Source: Paraburkholderia madseniana (GTDB lineage: Bacteria; Pseudomonadota; Gammaproteobacteria; Burkholderiales; Burkholderiaceae). Taken from it: a stretch of 64,000 nucleotides of DNA. Shown in pieces: positions 26,362 to 33,456 of this stretch. A program made the position numbers and the translations under genes. Position 1 is the first letter of the stretch, and every line of letters starts with the position of its first letter. Under the pieces are notes generated by a model, which had not been told where the DNA came from, searched no databases, and worked only from the letters and a program-made list of their open reading frames with translations. The stretch is from positions 1 through 64,000 of the forward strand of contig NZ_VOSW01000027.1 in NCBI RefSeq assembly GCF_009690905.1, given 5' to 3'.

Positions 26362-26849
26362 TTCATGGCTCCTAGAGCGGCGCCCAGGGGGGCGAGTGCA
26401 CCGTTGACCGACTGGGCAATCGAGCTGCCGATTCCACCTGCGCCGCCGAAGCTGGCGCCTGCGCCGACCGGAACGTTGTTGCCGTTGCCCGCCAGCATGT
26501 GTGTAATACCGTTGGCGCCGACTAGCGCAGGCATATAGCCGTTGCCGGAGATGCCGGCGGTGCCGTGCGCGCCGTTCAGGTCGAGGTCGCTCGCCATCGT
26601 GCCGATCGCGCGATCGAAGGTCGCCCTCGGGAAGGTTTGAACCTGGACTGCGATCGGGTCCTGGCTCTTCGGCACCGGCACGAACGCATCGCGTGGCGTG
26701 ATGTCGCGCTCGATGACGAGGTTGCCCGGCTGGCTCACCTGCTGCGCGGTGGCACTCGTCACGGCGCCGGCAGCGAGCACGCCGAGCAGCGCGGACAGCA
26801 AGGCTGCGCAGCGGTGGCGGCTGCCCGCCTTCTGGGTTGAAGCGTTCAT
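26358..26849 (-). CDS. Small secreted Gly-rich protein of the amyloid-like operon
   Basis: The protein has 163 residues, starting at the ATG 26847-26849 behind an AAGGAA site. A signal peptide ends TSATA near residue 35. A middle region with alternating charged and hydrophobic residues follows (NLVIERDITPRDAFVPVPKSQDPIAVQV). The C-terminal Gly/Ala-rich tail contains GITHMLAGNGNNVPVGAGAS, a degenerate form of the amyloid repeat core. I do not recognise a named family. Position before the FapB-like gene matches fapA, a chaperone-like gene, but no similarity is visible, so this is only positional. Confidence 0.65.
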   Translation of the reverse strand: MNASTQKAGSRHRCAALLSALLGVLAAGAVTSATAQQVSQPGNLVIERDITPRDAFVPVPKSQDPIAVQVQTFPRATFDRAIGTMASDLDLNGAHGTAGISGNGYMPALVGANGITHMLAGNGNNVPVGAGASFGGAGGIGSSIAQSVNGALAPLGAALGAMK

Positions 26850-26911
26850 GTCAGTTCCTTGCGGGCGGACGATCGGTCGGTGCGGTCTTCGGCAGCGAGC
26901 GGGTCGTTGCG

Positions 26912-27472
26912 CTAATTTCTCTGGTAGCTCGTGATGTTGCCTTGTGCGGAGCGGGCGACGTCGACGGGAACCGGCAACTGCGACGGCGGGGCGATTTCGT
27001 CCCACAGCGTCACGCCGTTGCCACCGGTGTTAAAGCCGCGCATCAGTTGCGGCGTCGCGGAGACCATCAACATGCCGCCGAAGCCGCCGCGTTGGTGGGA
27101 CAGCGCCTGGTCGTCCAGCACGAGATCGGTCACGGACGCGGCGTCGGCGGGAATGCTCAGCGCGTTGCCGGCCAGATCGTTGCGGGGCGCGGCGCTGTCG
27201 TTCGTGGCGGCCACGGTGTTGTCCACCGCGGCGACGCTCGCCGTATTCGTGACATCCGTGGCCGTCGGGTTCGGCGAGGCCACCGCTGCGAGCGTCGTGC
27301 TCGCGAGGGTGGCGGAACCGGCATCGGCGGTTTCGGCCATCGTGGCGGATTGAGGTTGTGCGGATTCCTGTGCATTGACGCCAGCGGACAGCACGGTCAA
27401 GGTCACCGCGGCGGCGCATAGTGCGGCGCAAGGTGCAATGCTGCTCAGGTCGATGCGGAAAGCGAGTCGCAT
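26912..27472 (-). CDS. Secreted protein with RGGF double-glycine motif, first gene of the operon
   Basis: The 186-residue protein starts at the ATG 27470-27472, behind a strong AAGGAG site. A signal peptide ends near residue 34 (GVNAQ). Residues 35-115 are Ala/Thr/Asp/Ser-rich and probably disordered. VLDDQALSHQRGGFGG at 118-133 resembles the double-glycine cleavage site that C39 peptidases recognise (hydrophobic residues upstream, then GG). The remaining 55 residues could be a released C-terminal peptide. I do not recognise a named family. It is directly downstream of a sigma-54 promoter. Cleavage by the C39 enzyme encoded three genes downstream is an inference. Confidence 0.68.
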   Translation of the reverse strand: MRLAFRIDLSSIAPCAALCAAAVTLTVLSAGVNAQESAQPQSATMAETADAGSATLASTTLAAVASPNPTATDVTNTASVAAVDNTVAATNDSAAPRNDLAGNALSIPADAASVTDLVLDDQALSHQRGGFGGMLMVSATPQLMRGFNTGGNGVTLWDEIAPPSQLPVPVDVARSAQGNITSYQRN

Positions 27473-27499
27473 GATGTGTCTCCTTGGTGCACAGCATTT

Positions 27500-27515
27500 A
27501 GCGAAACATGTGCCA
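27500..27515 (-). promoter_or_regulatory. Sigma-54 (-24/-12) promoter of the amyloid-like operon
   Basis: Read on the minus strand the sequence is TGGCACATGTTTCGCT. It matches TGGCACG-N4-TTGCW, with the invariant GG and GC exactly 10 bases apart and mismatches only at the seventh and thirteenth positions. Transcription would start near 27489, 17 bases before the ATG of the RGGF protein. Two sigma-54 activator genes flank the operon. Confidence 0.75.
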
Positions 27516-27589
27516 TGAGTCGCAATCCATTGGTGCGTCTGGATGTGACCCGCATACCGCGGAGTAACAGGGAAGAAATCGGACAAAAA

Positions 27590-27607
27590 CGTTTCAGCGC
27601 TGAAACG
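27590..27607. promoter_or_regulatory. Perfect 18-bp palindrome, probable activator-binding enhancer
   Basis: CGTTTCAGCGCTGAAACG is perfectly self-complementary. Its centre is about 110 bases upstream of the predicted sigma-54 transcription start, the usual position for the upstream activating sequence of a Fis-type activator. Confidence 0.65.
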
Positions 27608-27641
27608 GCAGGCAGAAAATACCTGTAATTCGTTAAATCCG

Positions 27642-27658
27642 AAGGTATGAAGTACCTT
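27642..27658. repeat. Inverted repeat upstream of the sigma-54 promoter
   Basis: AAGGTA and TACCTT are separated by TGAAG. It lies about 160 bases upstream of the predicted start and could be a second protein-binding site. Its sequence differs from the 18-bp palindrome. Confidence 0.4.
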
Positions 27659-27823
27659 GGGGTGAACGCCAGGAAAAGCGCTTCCACAATGCTTTTATTC
27701 ATAAGCTGAATAACTATTCATCGGCCGCTTGGCCTTGCTGGACAAGGAGTCTCCGATTAAATTCGCATAATTGTTTTCCAAGCGGCGCGTGTATAGTAAG
27801 CTCTCGAAAACAGCTTCAGATTT

Positions 27824-27843
27824 AAAAAAGCCCGCTAACGGGC
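27824..27843 (-). terminator. Orphan minus-strand rho-independent terminator
   Basis: GCCCG (27830-27834) and CGGGC (27839-27843) form a stem with a CTAA loop. On the minus strand it is followed by six U. No minus-strand gene ends here, so it would terminate a short transcript that begins upstream of the second activator gene. Confidence 0.6.
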
Positions 27844-27947
27844 CGTCTCAAACACACACGCCGCTTTCTTGGGGATCAGCTGTCCGCACGGAATGGAATG
27901 GCCGTTCGGTTTTTGCTATATCGCGAATCCCGAACGAGTCAGCGTGT

Positions 27948-27963
27948 CTGAACTGAAGTTCAG
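27948..27963. promoter_or_regulatory. Inverted repeat before the second activator gene
   Basis: CTGAACT-GA-AGTTCAG is a perfect 7-2-7 inverted repeat ending 45 bases before the ATG at 28009. Its place suggests an operator or autoregulatory site for that gene. Confidence 0.45.
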
Positions 27964-28008
27964 GTGCGTGCGTCATCCTTAACGTTCGTTGACGAGAGGA
28001 TCTGAATA

Positions 28009-29403
28009 ATGGAACCCGCAACGCGGCAACTGATTTACGTTTCACGCGATCCGAGCGCGGAACTGAATACTCGCTTCCATCAGCGCGGCTGGCATGTCGA
28101 AGTCGTTGGGTCGGCGCGCGATGTGCGCCGTGCTGTTCGCGCCGGAATGGCGGCGGGCGGCCTGCTCGATCTGTCTAGCGATTTTCAGCCACACGAGATT
28201 GCCGCCTTCGAGTCCTGCCTTACCATGCCGAACGTCGGCTGGGTTGCGGCGACCACCCCCGGACAATTGCAGGACGCGGCCTTGCGCCGGCTCGTGCGGG
28301 ACTATTGTTTCGACTATGTAACGGTGCCTTACTCGGGCGACAGGATCGTCGATTCGGTCGGCCATGCATACGGCATGATCTCGCTCGGCGAGCCGGCATC
28401 GAACGATGGGTCGCAAGGCGCGGAAGGCGAAATGGTCGGTTCGTGCGACGCGATGCTCGCGCTGTTCCGCTCGATCCGCAAAGTGGCCATGACCGACGCG
28501 CCGGTGTTTATCTCGGGCGAATCGGGCACAGGCAAGGAGTTGACCGCGGTCGCGATCCACGAACGCTCGGCGCGCCGCAATGCGCCTTTTGTGCCGATCA
28601 ACTGCGGCGCGATTCCACCGCATCTGTTGCAATCCGAACTATTCGGCTATGAGCGCGGCGCGTTCACCGGCGCCAATCAGCGCAAGATCGGCCGCGTGGA
28701 AGCGGCCAACGGCGGCACACTGTTTCTCGACGAAATTGGCGATCTGCCGCTCGAAAGCCAGGCGAGCCTGCTGCGCTTCCTGCAGGAACGCAAGGTGGAG
28801 CGGCTCGGCGGCCACGGTTCAATCGACGTCGATGTGCGTATCATCTCGGCGACCCACGTAGATATGACGGCCGCGATGATCGAAGGGCGGTTCCGCTCCG
28901 ACCTTTATCACCGTTTGTGCGTGCTGCAAATCGACGAACCACCGTTACGTGCACGTGGTAAGGATATCGAACTGCTTGCGCGGCACATGCTGGAACGTTT
29001 CAAGAAAGATGCAAGCCGCCGTCTGCGCGGTTTCGCGCCCGACGCTATCGCGGCGCTGCATAACTACGGCTGGCCGGGTAACGTGCGCGAGTTGATCAAT
29101 CGCGTGCGGCGCGCCATCGTGATGTCGGAAGGGCGCGCGATCACGGCCCGCGATCTCGAGTTGGCCGAGTATGTGGAGATCGTGCCCGTCTCGCTCGCGC
29201 AAGCGCGCGAAGCGGCCGAACGCCAGGCCATCGAACTCGCGCTGCTGCGTCATCGCGGTCGTCTTGGCGACGCCGCGCAGGAACTCGGCATTTCGCGCGT
29301 GACGCTGTATCGCCTGCTGTGCTCGCACGGCATGCGCCATATGGAAGGCGAACCGCTGGTCACGCCGCACGGCGAATTGCCGGCCTCGGTACCGCATCTC
29401 TGA
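28009..29403 (+). CDS. Sigma-54-dependent activator with VpsR-type N-domain (cluster regulator 2)
   Basis: The 464-residue protein is a close paralogue of the activator encoded at 19.5-21.1 kb but lacks its long N-terminal leader. A VpsR-like domain spans about 8-125 (QLIYVSRDP, then VRDYCFDYVTVPY). The AAA+ domain has Walker A GESGTGKE at 170-177, GAFTGA at 217-222 and Walker B GGTLFLDEIGD near 235-245, with EPPLRARGKDIELLA further on. A Fis helix-turn-helix (QELGISRVTLYRLLCSHG) is near residue 424. GAGAGG precedes the ATG. It diverges from the amyloid-like operon and is the most likely activator of its -24/-12 promoter. A response to c-di-GMP, as for VpsR, is an inference. Confidence 0.92.
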   Translation: MEPATRQLIYVSRDPSAELNTRFHQRGWHVEVVGSARDVRRAVRAGMAAGGLLDLSSDFQPHEIAAFESCLTMPNVGWVAATTPGQLQDAALRRLVRDYCFDYVTVPYSGDRIVDSVGHAYGMISLGEPASNDGSQGAEGEMVGSCDAMLALFRSIRKVAMTDAPVFISGESGTGKELTAVAIHERSARRNAPFVPINCGAIPPHLLQSELFGYERGAFTGANQRKIGRVEAANGGTLFLDEIGDLPLESQASLLRFLQERKVERLGGHGSIDVDVRIISATHVDMTAAMIEGRFRSDLYHRLCVLQIDEPPLRARGKDIELLARHMLERFKKDASRRLRGFAPDAIAALHNYGWPGNVRELINRVRRAIVMSEGRAITARDLELAEYVEIVPVSLAQAREAAERQAIELALLRHRGRLGDAAQELGISRVTLYRLLCSHGMRHMEGEPLVTPHGELPASVPHL

Positions 29404-29567
29404 CGGGCTTGGTCGCCCACTTAGTTGCCCACTTAGCCACCGATATTTTCTCGGCGACGCACCTTGACCGGGCGCCGCCCGGCTGCGCTTGTTAAAATCG
29501 GGTTTTCCGCTCAATCTCCGTGGCGCATGCACCTGACCCAAGGGCGCGCTTCGTCGAAGGAACCCGC

Positions 29568-30539
29568 ATGAAACAATACCTCGACCTCGTCCGCACGATT
29601 CTCGACACCGGCACGTGGCAGGAGAACCGCACCGGCATCCGCACCATCAGCATGCCGGGCGCCATGTTGCGCTTCGACCTCCAGCAGGGCTTTCCCGCCG
29701 TCACCACGAAAAAACTGGCGTTCAAATCGGCGGTGGGCGAGCTGGTCGGCTTTCTGCGCGCCTCGCGCAGCGCCGCGGATTTTCGCGACCTCGGCTGTAA
29801 GGTGTGGGACGCGAACGCCAACCAGAATCCGCAATGGCTCGCCAATCCGTATCGCCAGGGCCCGGATGATCTCGGCGACGTGTATGGCGTGCAGTGGCGC
29901 CAGTGGCCGGCCTACAAGGTGCTGGACGCAGGCGCGAGCGCGCAGTTGGCCGACGCCACGGCGCGCGGCTTCCAGGTGGTGACGGAATTCGAGGAAGACG
30001 GCAGCCCCAAGGTGCTGCTGTACAAGGCGATCGACCAGTTGCGGCAGTGTCTCGACACGATCATGCAGAACCCGGCCGACCGGCGAATTTTGTTTCATGC
30101 CTGGAACCCCGCCGTGCTGGACCAGATCGCGCTGCCGGCTTGCCACCTGCTTTATCAGTTCCTGCCGAATGTTGCGCGGCGCGAAATTTCGCTGTGTTTG
30201 TACATTCGCAGCAACGATGTCGGCCTCGGCACGCCGTTCAATCTGACCGAAGGCGCGGCGTTGTTGCATCTGGTTGGCCGGCTGACGGGTTATACGCCGC
30301 GCTGGTTCACCTACTTCATCGGCGACGCGCACATCTACGAGAATCAGCTCGACATGCTGCAGCAACAGCTCACGCGCGAGCCGTATGAAAGCCCGGCTTT
30401 CGCGATCTCGGACCGTGTGCCGGACTACGCGAAAACCGGTGTGTATGAGCCGGAATGGCTCGAGAAGATCGAGCCGTCGGACTTCTCGCTGGTCGGCTAC
30501 CGGCATCACGAGCCGCTCACGGCGCCGATGGCGGTCTGA
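29568..30539 (+). CDS. thyA: Thymidylate synthase ThyA
   Basis: The 323-residue product has DTGTWQENRTGIRT near residue 13 (the Arg that binds dUMP phosphate), the active-site Cys in ALPACHLLYQF near 205, and REISLCLYIRSNDVGLGTPFN near 221. THYA methylates dUMP with methylene-tetrahydrofolate, leaving dihydrofolate for FolA. It is somewhat longer than the E. coli enzyme (264 residues), with an insert near 130-155 as in other long-form enzymes. ATG 29568 is preferred to an upstream in-frame ATG because it gives the MKQYLDLVRTIL start typical of the family. Confidence 0.97.
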   Translation: MKQYLDLVRTILDTGTWQENRTGIRTISMPGAMLRFDLQQGFPAVTTKKLAFKSAVGELVGFLRASRSAADFRDLGCKVWDANANQNPQWLANPYRQGPDDLGDVYGVQWRQWPAYKVLDAGASAQLADATARGFQVVTEFEEDGSPKVLLYKAIDQLRQCLDTIMQNPADRRILFHAWNPAVLDQIALPACHLLYQFLPNVARREISLCLYIRSNDVGLGTPFNLTEGAALLHLVGRLTGYTPRWFTYFIGDAHIYENQLDMLQQQLTREPYESPAFAISDRVPDYAKTGVYEPEWLEKIEPSDFSLVGYRHHEPLTAPMAV

Positions 30540-30575
30540 ACGCGCTCTGAGCGTCTGCTCGCAGCCCGCTCAAAG

Positions 30576-30610
30576 AAAAACCCCCGCGATGCGAATCGCG
30601 GGGGTTTTTT
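30576..30610. terminator. Bidirectional rho-independent terminator after thyA
   Basis: AAAAACCCCCGCGAT pairs with ATCGCGGGGGTTTTT around GCGA. It lies between thyA (plus) and the convergent FecR-like gene (minus) and can end both messages. Confidence 0.9.
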
Positions 30611-30664
30611 CTTGCCGCTTTCCGGCTATCGGGTTGTCAGCGCATCTAGCTGCGCGCGTAACCT

Positions 30665-33274
30665 TTAACCTTTGTGATGCTCGTCACGATTGCCGCCGCT
30701 CGAATGCTGGTCGGCGTGCTGCGGTTGCGGCTGGGGGCGCGGCTGCTGCGCCTGCTGCGGACGCGGTTCAGGGCGCGGCTGCTGCACCTGTTGCGGTTGC
30801 GGTTGAGGGCGCGGCTGCTGTACCTGTTGCGGTTGCGGTTGAGGGCGCGGCTGCTGCACCTGTTGCGGTTGCGGTTGAGGGCGTGGCTGCTGCACCTGTT
30901 GCGGTTGCGGGCGCGGCTCAGGGCGCGGCTGCTGTACCTGCTGCGGTTGCGGGCGCGGCTCAGGGCGCGGCTGCTGTACCTGCTGCGGTTGCGGGCGCGG
31001 CTCCGGACGTGGCTGCTGCACTTGCTGCGGTTGCGGTTCAGGACGCGGCTGCTGTACCTGTTGCGGCTGCGGACGATATTCCTGGCGCGGTTGCTGCTGC
31101 GCCTGCTGCATCTGTTGCGGCTGGGGCGCCTGCGGCTGGGCGCGCACTTCAGGTGCGCGCGGCGGCTGCGCTTCTGGCTGGCGCTGAACCTGTTGCTGCG
31201 GCCCAGGACGTGCCTCCGGCTGGCGAGCCTGTTCCTGCGGGGCACCATGCTGCTGCGCCTGCTGGGCCATCGGCGTATGCGGTTGCGTCCATGCAGGCTC
31301 GTGCCGTCCTTCCGCACTGGGTTGCTGACCGGCTTGCGCCGGTGCGCCGTGCTGTTGCGCGAAAGCGTTCGGGTTGGCGCCGTTCGCTTGCGGCGGACGG
31401 GGCACGCCATTGGACGGACGAGCTGCCTCGCCAGGTTGCTGATGCACGTTGGCCATTTGCGGCGGCATGCCTGGCCGCGCCTGCGGTTCGCCGCCACGTT
31501 GCGGTTGACCGTTGAGCGGCGCTTCGCCCGGCCGCTGACCTGCCTGTTGCATGCCATTAGGCGCACCCGGCGCACCCGGTGCACCCGGCGCTGCGCCCGG
31601 CGTCCGTCCGGCCATATGCGACTGCACGACCCGCACGTTCTGCGCCGGCATGACCCCCGGACCGCCTGCCATGTGAGCCGGCACCGAGGTTCGCACGATC
31701 GGCTCGCCCGCGCCCGGCACACGTCCGCCGCTCTGCGCAAAACGTTGCGCGAGACTGTCGTGGTACGCCGCCGGCACGGCCGGACTGCGCGTCGCGACGA
31801 CCGGACGCGCCGTCACGCCGGCCGGCGGACGGTAATTCGCGTTACGCAGGCCCGGTCCAAAGCTTTCCTTCACCGGCGCGATCCCCGGACCGCCCGGATT
31901 GATCTGCGCGTTGCGCCACTGTTGCGGATCGACCTTCTGCGCGAAGCGGCCAACCGATTGACCGTGCACGAAGGCTGTCGCCGGCACCGCGGTCACGCCG
32001 CCCGGCGCGCGATAGTTGATGTACGTGTTGTGAATGTTGGTCACATTCACGTTCGTCACGTTGCGGTTGTAGTTGTTGACGACCGTGGTGTTGTTGACGC
32101 GGTTGTAGTAACCCGGGCTCCAATGATCGTGATCGCCCCAGTGCGGATGCCACGGTTCGCCTGGGCCCAGCGGGAACCACGCGACGCCGGCCGCGACGGC
32201 GCCGCCAATCGCGAGACTCACGCCCCAGTTGACTCCGTCGCCACCGCCGCCCACGAAGGCGACCAGCGCCGGTGCGTAGACGGGCGGTTCGCTTTCCACC
32301 ACCGGTCCCGGCACCCATGCCCACGAGTCGTCATCGTAGGCCCAGCGGCCGTAGTGGTAGGGCGCGAAGCCCCACGGTGCGTCGTCGACCCAGGTCCAGC
32401 CCCACGGTGCTTGCCATACCCAATGGCCGTCGTGATAAGGCGCCCAGCCGGCGGGTGTCTCACGCGGCACCCACACTTCACCGTACTGCGGGCTGCTGCG
32501 CCACGTGCCGTTGGCGTCGAGATCCTGATAGCCGGGGATGTCGCGCGACACGTAGCGCGCCGATACTGAGCGGTCTTCCGCAGCGTCGCGGCTCGCCGCC
32601 CATTGATCGAAGCCGTCGAGGCCGGGCGCGCCGTTGTCGCCGACCTGTTGCAGGTTGGTGCCGGCAAAGCGGATCTGCTGGCCGGCCGCGACCGGCACCT
32701 GGCCGCTGTCGCCGTACACGGTCGCGCTGCCGCTGCGCACGGTGACGGTGGTGCTGCTGCCGTCCGGCGCTACGTCGACGCGATAGTCGCCAGGGCCGTT
32801 CAGGCCGAGCGCCAGATTCGGCGTGTCGATTTCATAGGAGGAGCCGGGCGCCAGTCCGCGCACCCGCGCCGACAACGTACCCTGAGCGACCTTCAACTGC
32901 GCGCTGTTGTCATCGAGATTGAGGATGTCGAGGCTGGTGGACTGGCCGAGGCGTACCGCGGTCGAGCCGATGTGCAGTTCGGAGCGCGCATTCTGATCGT
33001 TCCACAATTGATCGCCGGTGGTGAGCGGGCGATTGATCTGTGCGTATGACCAGTCGGTTGCGCCGGCCGGTTCGGTGGTTACGGCGCCGGCGGTGTAGTT
33101 CAGACGCGCAACACGCCCAGGCGGATCGGTGTTCTGTGAAGCAGCCCCTGGCGGCGCCTGTTCGGCTTCCTGCGCGAAGGTGGCTTGCGCCGCGAACAGG
33201 AACGCCGCGGCGGCGATCAGCGTGTAGCCGGTGATCCGGCGTTTCGATTGTTGGGGTGTGGTCACTGTTCTCAT
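30665..33274 (-). CDS. Secreted FecR/DUF6600 protein with Pro/Gln tandem-repeat tail
   Basis: The protein has 869 residues, starting at the ATG 33272-33274 behind GGAGCC. A signal peptide (about 1-34, ending ATFAQ) is followed by a FecR-like domain (about 60-190: GDQLWNDQNARSELHIGSTAVRLG, then DYRVDV). DUF6600 blocks lie near 215-330, rich in Trp (GHWVWQAPWGWTWVDDAPWGFAPYHYGRW). An Asn/Val/Thr-rich patch comes near 395, and the last 400 residues are Pro/Gln/Ala-rich, ending in about ten tandem copies of QQVQQPRPEPRPQP-like units. The FecR part suggests cell-surface or peptidoglycan association. It carries no transmembrane segment that would make it an anti-sigma factor. Function is unknown. 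Confidence 0.82.
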   Translation of the reverse strand: MRTVTTPQQSKRRITGYTLIAAAAFLFAAQATFAQEAEQAPPGAASQNTDPPGRVARLNYTAGAVTTEPAGATDWSYAQINRPLTTGDQLWNDQNARSELHIGSTAVRLGQSTSLDILNLDDNSAQLKVAQGTLSARVRGLAPGSSYEIDTPNLALGLNGPGDYRVDVAPDGSSTTVTVRSGSATVYGDSGQVPVAAGQQIRFAGTNLQQVGDNGAPGLDGFDQWAASRDAAEDRSVSARYVSRDIPGYQDLDANGTWRSSPQYGEVWVPRETPAGWAPYHDGHWVWQAPWGWTWVDDAPWGFAPYHYGRWAYDDDSWAWVPGPVVESEPPVYAPALVAFVGGGGDGVNWGVSLAIGGAVAAGVAWFPLGPGEPWHPHWGDHDHWSPGYYNRVNNTTVVNNYNRNVTNVNVTNIHNTYINYRAPGGVTAVPATAFVHGQSVGRFAQKVDPQQWRNAQINPGGPGIAPVKESFGPGLRNANYRPPAGVTARPVVATRSPAVPAAYHDSLAQRFAQSGGRVPGAGEPIVRTSVPAHMAGGPGVMPAQNVRVVQSHMAGRTPGAAPGAPGAPGAPNGMQQAGQRPGEAPLNGQPQRGGEPQARPGMPPQMANVHQQPGEAARPSNGVPRPPQANGANPNAFAQQHGAPAQAGQQPSAEGRHEPAWTQPHTPMAQQAQQHGAPQEQARQPEARPGPQQQVQRQPEAQPPRAPEVRAQPQAPQPQQMQQAQQQPRQEYRPQPQQVQQPRPEPQPQQVQQPRPEPRPQPQQVQQPRPEPRPQPQQVQQPRPEPRPQPQQVQQPRPQPQPQQVQQPRPQPQPQQVQQPRPQPQPQQVQQPRPEPRPQQAQQPRPQPQPQHADQHSSGGNRDEHHKG
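30700..31075 (-). repeat. Tandem Pro/Gln-coding repeats in the FecR-like gene
   Basis: About ten imperfect repeats, of 36-48 bases, encode (P/Q)QQVQQPRP(E/Q)P(R/Q)P. They are visible on the plus strand as recurring CTGCTGCACCTGTTGCGG or CTGCTGTACCTGCTGCGG. Repeat number is likely to vary between strains through slippage or recombination. Confidence 0.85.
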
Positions 33275-33456
33275 GATTTGGCTCCGACGGACGCGCATTG
33301 TGCAGCATCCGTGAGAACCACTCTACCCGTACGGATTGTTTCAAGGCCCCCACTTTTGTAAGGCTCCCTCACGAGCCTGTAACAAAAGGTCTCGATGGGG
33401 CGTTTCGTAAGCTGAATGCGCAAATTTTGTAATCACGTCAATCAGTTAAGCGTGTT

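Larger units (their letters stand above)
27473..28008. other. Divergent 536-bp regulatory region of the amyloid-like cluster
   Basis: No credible gene is present. It contains, from the operon side: a -24/-12 promoter (27500-27515), an 18-bp palindrome (27590-27607), an inverted repeat (27642-27658), a minus-strand terminator hairpin (27824-27843), a CGTTCGG/CCGAACG stem (27903-27909 with 27930-27936) and an inverted repeat just before the second activator gene (27948-27963). Much of it is AT-richer than the flanking genes. Confidence 0.75.

Noticed and set aside
27848..28045. 65-codon minus-strand frame beside the orphan terminator
   Set aside because: No ribosome-binding site, unusual composition, and it overlaps the second activator gene. 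A non-coding RNA is a better reading, and even that is unproved.
30700..31075. Tandem repeats as a CRISPR array
   Set aside because: Repeats are in-frame coding units without unique spacers, and no cas genes are present.
30674..32569. 631-codon plus-strand frame rich in Leu-Arg repeats
   Set aside because: It is the complement of the Pro/Gln repeats of the FecR-like gene. The minus-strand product has a signal peptide and domains; this one has none.
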